Assembly: GCF_964340395.1 (NCBI RefSeq)
Contig: NC_135557.1
Location: 4,607,216-4,671,215 of the forward strand
Direction of reading: 5' to 3'
DNA length: 64,000 nucleotides
From: Glandiceps talaboti
Lineage: Eukaryota; Hemichordata; Enteropneusta; Spengelidae
Made by a program: the position numbers and the translations under genes. This document shows positions 24,243 to 36,715 of this stretch, piece by piece (positions within the stretch are counted from its first letter, which is position 1; every line of letters begins with the position of its first letter). The notes below the pieces were generated by a model. The model saw only the letters and a program-made list of their open reading frames with translations. It was not told where the DNA came from and made no database searches.

Positions 24243-25819
24243 CGGGTGTGTGTTTATCTGTCACATCAGATGACTACAAATAGACATGAAATTTCATCTC
24301 GGCATGTTGATTTTAAATTGAACGTATTCAGTGTTCTTCAGGTGAAGTGTCATCTGATACTGATTATTCATTTCTAAAAAAACAGTTAATACTGCATGTT
24401 ATTCATTTCTAAGTCGATAGCGTCACTATAAAATTTGGAGTTACGACCAATAAAAGTGATACAAGTTATTTGGTGTAAACAAGTCGTTTTAGTGATATAT
24501 TTGCACTGAAATACCAAACACATACTTGACATGGATAGGTCATTTGTGGTCTTATAACACAAGACCTCTTATGTGATCGTAAATGTCGGAATAAAAGCAT
24601 GATTGTACATTTTATGATATAAATTATAGCCATACTTGTAACTCTGGTGGTGGTTTCAGTAAAAACTAATGCTTCCCAGAGCAGCCTTGTTGGATTTAGA
24701 TATAGAAAACGTGTAGTTATTATAATGTTATATGTTTTAACGTGGGGTGGGGAAAGGTTGAGGACGTGGGTGTTACACTCAAGTTGTAAGATACAACTAA
24801 TAAACACTAGTCTATATAATTTATGGCATTGTTTGTATCTATGGAAGGTAATGGAAACAAGCAAACAAATATATATCAAGTGACTTGGGTGAGATTAACG
24901 GTGCATTTGTATGAATTTTAGTACTATATGGAGAACAAACCTTTGCTAAAAATTAGCTATGACCGTTCATTGATTTAATAAAGTTAACAGCTACAGCTAC
25001 AGCTCTCAACTGTTGATCATTCAGTTTTCACAATATACTCTGTTGACGATGGTGTCCGCCCACGTTACTCTTCCTAATTTATGTAAAACCTTATCACAGA
25101 CTTTCAGGTTGGGAACAATTTGTCAATGATGAGAAGTAATCACAACTTCTTTGACAAACTATCGACACATCACTCGAAAATAAAAAGAGATTTGTCGTGA
25201 GACTGCCCAACCAGATAAAAGACTAAATACTTGTACTTTAAATTGAAGTAATTCGTTAGAAACCAATTGAAAATAATTTCTAACGAATCATTCCAACTTG
25301 AAGTATACCATGATTTACAAAATATGTTAGAATGTCATGTCGCTTAATAGAGAGTCTTTCCTACTGAACTAGAGTGACTATAGTGTTTCAATTAGGTATC
25401 ACGTGCATGATGTTTTGAGATCTCACATAACGTTTTAATTGACATATTAAAATTTCGAAATAAAACTTTGGTATCTTACGGCTGTCAAAGCCGAATCTCA
25501 CGTATACGTAATACATATTATGCAATAACATCATGATAATCTGACCAATCAAAGGCCGTCTCTCAATTCAGAATGCGTTTCAGGTAACAATGTTTAATGG
25601 CGAATTATTGCAACTGCCGCAATGTTCACGGCAATGCAGAAAAACTACATGGTACTCACACATACAATTTCCCCAAAAGAAGTCCTAAAAACTATAATTG
25701 GGGAGTACAACAGAAATGATGGACTTTCACACGGTGATTTTTTTACGCTGCAGTAAAAGAGGCCGTGGTTAGCGACGATGATCAACTGAGTCCAACACAG
25801 CTAGCTAGCGTGAACAGCA

Positions 25820-26134
25820 TAAGTTGTACAGATGCATGCACTGAGTGAATGTGAGTGAGCGATTCAAAAGACCCGGGTAAAAGTAACTAAGTCTCATTTA
25901 AATCTACTAGGATAACCAATATTTGACGGGGGTAAAGAGTATAAACTAAAAACGGGGAAAGATTTGTTGAACATTTACATTATTAAGGGCTGATAAACGG
26001 GTACTGTACAGAGTACTAATACTAGTACGGGGGATGAATGCAGTCGTCCCGGCGTTCTTAACTGGTACACCCGAAAAAAACTGTGCTAAAAGGCCGTACT
26101 TAATTAGCGTTCAGCACAGGTTCAGTTCCTTGTA
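25820..26134. other. No gene seen
   Basis: About 315 bp of unremarkable sequence between the end of duplication copy B and the outer end of the large inverted repeat. Confidence 0.5.
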
Positions 26135-28310
26135 AGGGACTGGTCAGTTTCTTCAGACTGGGGGGGGGTGGATTCTTAAATTGGGCCGACAAAAAGTCAC
26201 TGACCCCCCCCCCCTATCTGTAAAACCAAAAACAGGCTGACCCCCCCCCCCCATCACTTAATTCTAAAACATGATGACCCCCCATGATATTCACATGACA
26301 GGTATTTTTGATCGTGACTCAGTGTGGAGTGCTTGGCTGTCTTGCATCTACTTTATAAGATCCCGGGTTAGCACTATCATATAATTATAATTATTGACTA
26401 CACAGGGTAAATATGTTCCAAAAGGAGTTTAATAGCATCTTGACAGTGAAAGATATGGGAAAGCTTGAGCAGGGAATGTGTATATCTCTTATGGGGGGGG
26501 GTCCTAGGGGGTCCCCCCCTAGAAGCCCTGGAGGTTTTTACTCTGAAAAGTCAATTTTGAGACTATTCAGACCCTTTCAGACAATAATTTCCAAGCTTTA
26601 CAAGACAGCTCTAACATGTAAAAAGCAACTACACAGGGTTGAAATACTTTTGAAATATACTTTGATAGCATCTTGACAGTAAGGGGGAAGAGCTTGAGAC
26701 TGGGATATGTACACCTCATGGGGGCGGGGGGGGGGGGTCCAAGGGGTCTCCCTCTAGAAACCATGGAGGATTTTTACTCTTAAATTTTTTAGGCTATTCA
26801 GACCCTTTCAAGCAATAACTCAATCCATGCTTTACAAGACAGCACCATCAAGTATCAGAAACTATTCTCTATAACTTACATAGGGTTGAAATATGTTCTT
26901 AAACAGTTAAATGGCATCATTATATACATGCAGTAAAGGTCAGCACATCTAATGGTAGTATCATTGGTATGGGAGATTTGGAGTTTAAGGCAATTTTAGA
27001 TTATCTTGGCAAACATTTCACATCTTTAAAAGACTATCTTCTCAAATTAGAATAGGGTGAAAATATTTAAGAAAAGTTTAATACCATTATGACAGTAAAA
27101 AGGTTGTTGGTGCATCTGATTGTTGGTTGAATGCATGAGTGGCCTCTGTGGGTGAGGGGGTCCTTGGGGGTTTTCCCTGGCAGATCTGCAGTTTTTTGCT
27201 TCTATTTAGGCAGTGTTTAGGATATTCACAGCCTTTGAGGTAATATTTCCAAGCTTCGAATAGCTAACGTAAATGTAAGTTTTAAATGAGTTTCCCATGT
27301 CACATAAAAATGGCTCCGCAACATTGGTATAGTGGCATTAATATTGCATGTATAGTAAAGTCACCTGTATGTTTGAGAACTTTAGGTGGTCATACCTAGT
27401 GTATAATAGAAACTGGAATCTGATGAGATATGGTGATTTGTAGTGTCAATAACATGTAGTGTCCAAAATAGAAAGTGTATTAATCCCTTCTGACAAGTTC
27501 ATAGTGAAGAGTAGGGAACATTTTAGATTAACTTCTTTTATAAATTATCTATGAAGATTACCATTTCGAAACCTTCAAGTTCACTTTTGTCCCAAACTGC
27601 AATATAAGTGAAGCACTGATTGTGACACAGCCAATTATTTACATGACATGTTCTGTAACTAATGTGGTAGCTAGGTAATACAGGTATATGTATATTTATA
27701 GTTATGTTTGAACTAATAAGTAATATTAAAGAATTCATGTAAGAAACAGTGAGAAGAACAAATATTTACATGTACCACATTTCAGACAAGGCTATACGCC
27801 ATTGTAGAAAAAGCATTTTTTTCTTCCATCACAATCCAAAACACAATGACCCCCCCCCCCCCTCATCCACAATTTTGAAAACAGTATGACCCCTCTACTG
27901 CCGATTTCAAAAACAGGGTGAACAACAATTTTCAAGATACAACAATGGCAATAAAAATTGCAACATTTCTAATTTTATACGTTGATTACGACATGACAGG
28001 ACGTACATTATCATATGCATCAAATTGAAAACAATCAGACTACGCATTTTTTTTACTGTTTTTACACAAAAAACAAAAAGCTATCATACTGAATATGTTT
28101 TACGAAGCGTACCTGCCTTCTTTATTAGTTAAAACGCTTTTCAGAGTAGTTTATATATTTTCCGTCACTTTACTTTGATCATGGCCACACACATCGGGGA
28201 ACTCCGGTAAATTTAATACCAGCCTTTAAAAAAAAACCACAGTGTCTGTTTCGTCTTCTTCTTCGGAAGGTCATTGTCGCCTTCTAAATATCGCCACATA
28301 CTTATAAACG
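26135..28310. repeat. Large inverted repeat, left arm
   Basis: Matches 29,240-30,655 in reverse complement, in ordered blocks: 26,150-26,215 with 30,545-30,640; 26,415-26,640 with 30,330-30,548; 26,640-26,880 with 30,180-30,330; 27,100-27,420 with 29,870-30,140; 27,540-27,700 with 29,600-29,740; 28,176-28,300 with 29,240-29,350. The two blocks at 26.4-26.9 kb are themselves tandem copies (CATCTTGACAGT, CCTTTCA, TTTACAAGACAGC). Poly-G and poly-C runs are frequent. No coding function is seen. Confidence 0.82.
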
Positions 28311-29004
28311 TCGAACTGTCTCAAACACGTTAAAAGTTTCATACACTTCGAACAGTGAACTTTACAACTGTTACAGTGATTATTATATGGCGGAAAAAGA
28401 CGCACGCGCTGAATGCGTAAACCAGTCTGAATGTCTAAGACGTTCTGATTAGTCAAGTACAAATAATTAGAAAAATTCAACCAATCATGTGTTTGCTAAC
28501 ATAATTTCATAAAGTAAATGCTGTATGCTACGTCATATTTAGACATGATATCAACATTGACAACAACACATGTAGTGAGCTAGCTCTGTCGCTTGACTTA
28601 ACCTTGAACGAGATGCCGAGAGTAAAATAGGTAACACAAGATCAGATTCATGTAGGTGAAATTGGATATATCTTTGAATAAATGTTATTATTACTCCAAA
28701 TTCGAATTGGTCATAAGGACCAATAAGGGGTAGACCATTTGATATCTTGGGGGGGGGGGCTTGGAAGATTTCGGGGGGAAAAAAGATGCCAAATGGAGTT
28801 GCTTGAAAAAAAATCCGGACATGGGAGGGTGATGAAAAAAAAGATGGACCACTACTACTAGAAAAAAATGTCTTGGCAGGGAAATGATGCACAAGTTCGA
28901 GTGTACTGTTCAACCTGTTCGTACCTCTCGAACCAGGACACTTGTCAAATCGTGACAAACAGTTTCAAACACATGTCAGGGACCAGTCAGTTTCATTGGA
29001 CTGT

Positions 29005-29099
<95 letters not shown>

Positions 29100-29158
29100 A
29101 CTACTCGGTGAGTATCAATCTGCTAAGACAGTGCTCTATACCGCAGTGGCAGAGCGTA
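28311..29158. other. Centre of the large inverted repeat
   Basis: Contains a (TA)n tract at 29,009-29,096. A block at about 28,722-28,760 (GGTAGACCATTTGATATCTTGG) has its reverse complement at about 31,000-31,030, so further inverted material lies outside the main arms. No gene is seen. Confidence 0.6.
29009..29096. repeat. (TA)n microsatellite
   Basis: About 44 uninterrupted TA units. Ile-Tyr open frames across it are artefacts. Confidence 0.95.
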
Positions 29159-29432
29159 ATAGTTTTGGTAGTACTGGAACTCTTTCTTGGGTGTAACTCG
29201 GAGTTTCACGCATATTGCGATCATCAGACACTCAGAGATTTTTAGAAGGCGACAATGACCTTCCGAAGAAGAAGACGAAACAGACACTGTGGTTTTTTTT
29301 TAAAGGCTGGTATTAAATTTACCGGAGTTCCCCGATGTGTGTGGCCATGATCTCTCTGAGTGTCTGATGATCGCAATATGCGTGAAACTCCGAGTTACAC
29401 CCAAGAAAGAGTTCCAGTACTACCAAAACTAT
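29159..29432. repeat. Nested hairpin near the inverted-repeat centre
   Basis: Arms 29,159-29,248 and 29,349-29,432 are reverse complements (AGTTTTGGTAGTACTGGAAC on the left; GTTCCAGTACTACCAAAACT on the right). The approximately 100-bp loop is the inner end of the right arm of the large inverted repeat. A (TG)n tract follows at 29,449-29,510. Confidence 0.85.
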
Positions 29433-29439
29433 ATATATG

Positions 29440-29487
<48 letters not shown>

Positions 29488-30655
29488 TGTGTGTGTGTGT
29501 GTGTGTGTTCTTGTCTCTGTTTCTTTCATAATTTTAAAAAAAATATACTTCATGTAAGGGTTCAAACATAACTATACATAAAATTTTACATATACATTTA
29601 TTACCTATCTACCACACTAGTTACAAAATATGCAATGTAAATGTTTGGCTGTTTCACAATCAGTGCTTCACTTATCTTGCACTTTGGGGCATAAGTGAAC
29701 TTGAAGGTTTTGTAATGGTAATCTTCATACTATTGGATAGTTTATAAAAGAATTTAATCTAAATTGTTCTAGTCTCGTCAGTTTGAATTTGTCAGAAGGG
29801 ATGAATATACTTATTTCGGACACTACATGTATCGACACCACAACTCAAATTCAAGTTTCTATTGTACACTAGGTATGAACTCCTAAAATGCTCTAACACA
29901 TCAGTAACTTTACTATTCATGCAATATCAATGCCTCTATACCAATGTTACATGTCCACTTTTATAACATGGAAAACTTATTTTAAAAGTTATATTTATTT
30001 TAGCTTTTCGAAGCTTGGCAACATTACCTCAGGGGCTATGAATAACTTAAAAATTGCCTAAATAGAAAAAAACCCTGCATATCTGCCAGGGGGTAAACCC
30101 CTTGGACTCCATCACCATAGGCCATCCATTCGTTAAACCAACAATAAGATTCACCAAAATTGGTAAAAAAAACAACTTCAAAAGCTTCTTGGGGGAGACC
30201 CCCTAGGACCCTCATAAGAGGTACACATTTCACAGTCTCAAATCAAAGTTCTTCCCTCCACTTCTTACTGTCAACATGCTATGAAACTATTTTTCAGAAA
30301 TGTTTCAACCATATATAGTTGCTTTTTACATGTTAGAGCTGTCTTGTAAAGCTTGCAAATTATTGTCCGAAAGTGTCTGTAAATAGCCTAAAAATTGCCT
30401 TTAGGAGTACAAATCCTCCAGGGCTTCTAGGGGGAGACCACCTACGCCCCCCCCCCCCCACACACACACTCACACAAGAGGTGGACATATTCCAGTCTCA
30501 AAGCTCTCCCCTCTATGGCTTATTGTCAAGATGCTATGAAACTTTATTCACGGGGGTCAGTGACTTTTTGTCTGCCCAATGGAAAAAACTGACCACTCCC
30601 TACCCCCCCCCCCGGGCTGGAGAAACTGACCGGTCTGTCTGAATGTTTGAGCTCA
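29240..30655. repeat. Large inverted repeat, right arm
   Basis: Reverse complement partner of 26,135-28,310 and shorter, with deletions between blocks. Landmarks: GGTAATCTTCATA at about 29,718 pairs with the ATGAAGATTACC at about 27,550; CTTATTGTCAAGATGCTATG at about 30,518 pairs with CATCTTGACAGT at about 26,433. Confidence 0.82.
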
Positions 30656-31182
30656 TCAATCAAGTTTCCGATTTGCATTTTCAGTGTGTCATCATACCAT
30701 GGCATAAAAACTGTCAATGATGTTTATTTAATTGAAAATCAAAAACGACTTGAAATATATAGTTTTCGTGTGATAGAACACAATCTTTTTACTCTCTGTA
30801 TTACCATGTGCGAAAAGCAAATAGAAAATTGTGGCAACAAAAGTAGGTGATCAACATTGACGTAAAAAAATCCGGATATCTCAAAGAAGGAAAGAAAAAA
30901 AAGTTGTCAGCATAGGCGAAGGAGAAAAAAATAATTCACAGGCTAGGCAAGCAGGTAGGTGGTCAAAAATAATGACTCTCCACCAATCTTCCAACCCCCC
31001 AACCCCCAGGATATCAAATGGTCTACCCCTAAGTTGTTGTAATTCTGAAAAACTATCGGTCCGAACGGAAATCTGTTGGTCTCGGACCAAAAGACCGGCG
31101 TTAATTTCGCACGCTGATACAGACACTGACAGCGCACAGACTTATACAATCACGATAATTTTATATCTTATTCAGTGTTTGT
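30656..31182. other. No gene seen
   Basis: Contains the block (about 31,000-31,030) complementary to 28,722-28,760. Open frames on both strands at 30,880-31,280 overlap each other and have no family resemblance. Confidence 0.45.
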
Positions 31183-31184
31183 AT

Positions 31185-31425
31185 ATTGGGTTGTCGATGG
31201 CCAAGCGGTTAACTCGTACGCCTCTTACCTCTGCAGCCTGGTTTCGATCCCGATTAAATGTGATTACATTCACCACGCTGTAAGTAAGATAAGTGTCTTT
31301 CAGTTTGACTCTACCGAACAATGCAGGTTTTCCTCGGGTACTCCGGTTTACTCCTGCACTGACACTGAACCAAGTGAGCCTACAAATGGGACAAGCTCCC
31401 GTCGGTCATCCGATAAGTAAATCAA
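31185..31425 (+). mobile_element. tRNA-derived SINE, copy 1
   Basis: A tRNA-like head has an A box TGGCCAAGCGG at 31,198-31,208 and a B-box-like GGTTTCGATCC at about 31,240-31,250. The body shares ACCACGCTGTAAGTAAG and CTCCGGTTT...CTCCTGCA...GACACTGAACC with the second copy at 59,930-60,100 on the same strand. The head resembles a Leu/Ser-type tRNA but lacks a proper anticodon arm fold and acceptor pairing, so it is a SINE rather than a tRNA gene. Confidence 0.8.
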
Positions 31426-34384
<2,959 letters not shown>

Positions 34385-34735
34385 CGTTCGGGTTACCTAT
34401 CCCCACCTAGCTTATTACTGGTGATCTTAAACTCCCCTTTTTTTACGTATTCGAGAATAAATAAATAAAATTGCGAAAATTGTGAAGTCTCGCAAGAAAT
34501 GTGGATGAGGAAACTGACATCAACTTAAAAAGACAATATAACACTCTTTCTTCCAGTCTGTAATGGCTGTACATCTGATGAGAAGAAACCAATAACACAG
34601 AGACTATATGGGAAACAATGGAAAACATAACTACCTGAACTAAACACTCACATATAAAAAATAAATAAAAATCTACCTACCCCACTTATTCTAAACTTGA
34701 ACGTTCTCAGGAGTACACATTTTTTAAGGCCTGTG
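34385..34735. repeat. Dispersed repeat family B, copy 2
   Basis: Same-strand copy of 14,360-14,735, with the ordered landmarks listed there. Confidence 0.8.
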
Positions 34736-35816
34736 CTTATAGTTCTTGATGTGGATCTTATTAAATTTGTTTTGTGTCTTTGTATTATTAGTTTTTAGGG
34801 GGATACGTAATATAACAAGCATACAAACAACTAAAAAATGAGCGAACTAACAGTTAATATCTAATAAGTTATGCTGCAAGAGAGGCAACAACCAAAGAGG
34901 GAGCCCTTTCTGGTCCGTAGTTAGTGATTGTTTTCCGCTAGAAAGACATACATATGTTTATAGTATTCATAAAGAGGTATCAAGCGAAATTGAAAACTAA
35001 AATAAATCAAATCGTAGCTGAACCAGTTGCAATACTTGTAGCTATGCTTTTTTCGCTATAATTTTTATATGTATTATTATTTTTTAATTTCTGATCAGTT
35101 TTTCTCTTCTCGTTTTACCTGTCGGACTGTTTGCGGAAAATTAAAACTATTAAAATCGAAGCGAAGATCCCCTACAGCTGCAGCTTACTCTGAAAGCTGA
35201 CCAAGAAAGAAATCATTATTGACGGAAAAAACCCCACACAATTGTGCAAAACAAACAAACAATAAACCCGCAAAAAACAAATAAAAAAACCCCACACACA
35301 CAAACAAACAAACAAACAAGGTATTACTTTATTGTTGAACGCCTTCTTCCTGAATATAATTTTTTGTCGACATTTTCCCCAACATAAGTATTTTGAATGT
35401 GTCTAGCGTAGCACTAGCGCCCTCAACGTCATGTGGTACGATGTGTTCTGTGATTTTTCATGTTGCTGACAAACTCTTGCCGGGGTAACCATTCCTACAT
35501 TATATGCTTTCCCTCCTTCTTACCTAATGTCTGTGTCTTTTCAAACTGTACCTAAAATTCCTGTTGTAAAGTAGAAGTACGACTTCTTGAACGTAACTAC
35601 TTTCATCTTCAACTCTAACGACTTTTGGTGAACCACGTAACGATTGCTTTTCATTAAAATAAATTTGTTAGTTTAATATTATCTAGAAATGTATAATGGC
35701 TGACAAGACTTTGTATATTTCTTGTTTCCATGACAACATTTACTCTACAGAAACCAGCTACATCAGTGACATAAAACTACGGATGACAGAAAACAAGTTA
35801 CAGCTAAATTCAGAAA
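34736..35816. other. No gene seen
   Basis: AT-rich sequence with an (AAAC)n-like patch at 35,255-35,320. No exon or RNA gene recognised. Confidence 0.45.
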
Positions 35817-35945
35817 TACATACATACATACATACATACATACATACATACATACATACATACATACATACATACATACATACATACACACACAGACACA
35901 CAGACACACACACACACACACAGACACACACACACACACACACAA
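35817..35945. repeat. (CATA)n then (CA)n microsatellite
   Basis: About 17 CATA units to 35,886, then CA-rich units with CAGA interruptions. His-Thr and Cys-Val frames are artefacts. Confidence 0.94.
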
Positions 35946-36019
35946 ACCCACGGCCACACACACCGTGGTTCAAACACTGCCGCTAGATCCACGTACCTCA
36001 TAGGCACTTGTTTCCCCTC

Positions 36020-36272
36020 GCGGTGAGTACTAGTCACAGTCGCTTGTATACTGTTATTCCTTTCCTAAATGGTTTTATTCTTGTCTATGACGGTCCTAAT
36101 ACAGAACAATGACGTTATTATAGGGATTGGCGATATTCTTATAAAATCGGTAGCGATGTCATACCCCCTACATACATACAACATGTATGACATCACTAAC
36201 CGATGTCATAGAATAAATCCATTTAGGAAGGGAATAACAGTTTACACTGAAGCGACTGTGGTACTACTACTA
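36020..36272. mobile_element. Foldback/MITE-like inverted repeat upstream of ETFB
   Basis: Arms 36,023-36,083 (CACAGTCGCTTGTATACTGT onward) and 36,207-36,270 are reverse complements with few mismatches. An inner pair (ATCGGTAGCGATGTCATA and TATGACATCACTAACCGAT) extends the foldback. More diverged arm sequence continues outward (AGGCACTTGTTTCCC near 36,002 and GGGAAACAAGTGCCT near 36,419). Confidence 0.8.
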
Positions 36273-36484
36273 GTGGATTTGCGTGATCGTAGACATGTGT
36301 TATTTACCTCTATCATATATAATTGGCTAAATTAGTGGAGGGTCTATGGCTAAATACGTCAATATGCTATTGTATTCTGACAGAAATCATATCATTCTGA
36401 TACAGTGATACATATCTCGGGAAACAAGTGCCTGCGATCCACCTTTAGATTATTTTTTTATTCTGAAGTTGAAGCAACAGTTTT

Positions 36485-36715
36485 ATTCGACGTGACGTGA
36501 TGTGACGTGGATGATTATAATTATATGGTTTATCCCAAGCAATGCAAAGAAAGTAATCGAAGTCTTGGTACGTTTCTCGTGTCCTTGGTTCTTGACATGT
36601 AAACGTCACTCACGTGTCATGTATTCATTCATTCGCTCAAGGACAGGTCACAAGGTCAGTACGTTCCGAAGAAATCTCTTTCCTCGCGAGATCTCGTTAC
36701 TGTGTCACCGGCAAA
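36485..36715 (+). promoter_or_regulatory. ETFB promoter region (TATA-less)
   Basis: Upstream of the ETFB ATG I see three ACGTGA/TGACGTG repeats at about 36,489-36,509 (CRE/bZIP-like) and a CACGTG E-box at 36,611-36,616. There is a direct repeat AGGTCA-CA-AGGTCA (DR2) at 36,645-36,658, a nuclear-receptor-type site. CTCGCGAGA at 36,683-36,691 is nine of ten bases of the TCTCGCGAGA promoter palindrome. No TATA box is seen. Nuclear receptors of the ERR/PPAR type control fatty-acid oxidation genes in vertebrates. That they act here is inference. Confidence 0.5.

Larger units (their letters stand above)
21702..25819. repeat. 4-kb direct segmental duplication, copy B
   Basis: Matches 15,715-19,736 from AGTTATGCAGTAAATCATGA to GCTAGCGTGAACAGCA. 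Differences from copy A: loss of about 25 bp next to the left end (after GTACTAC), a 144-bp MITE at 23,930-24,073, a shorter (TG)n, an extra segment of roughly 115-125 bp at about 25,457-25,585, and scattered substitutions. Beyond 25,819 the match stops. Confidence 0.93.

Noticed and set aside
28551-28958. 135-codon minus-strand frame
   Set aside because: Spans dispersed repeat with homopolymer runs; overlapping alternative frames and no domain.
31190-31260. tRNA gene
   Set aside because: A and B boxes are present, but the fold and anticodon arm are not credible, and a second copy shares a long non-tRNA body. Called SINE.
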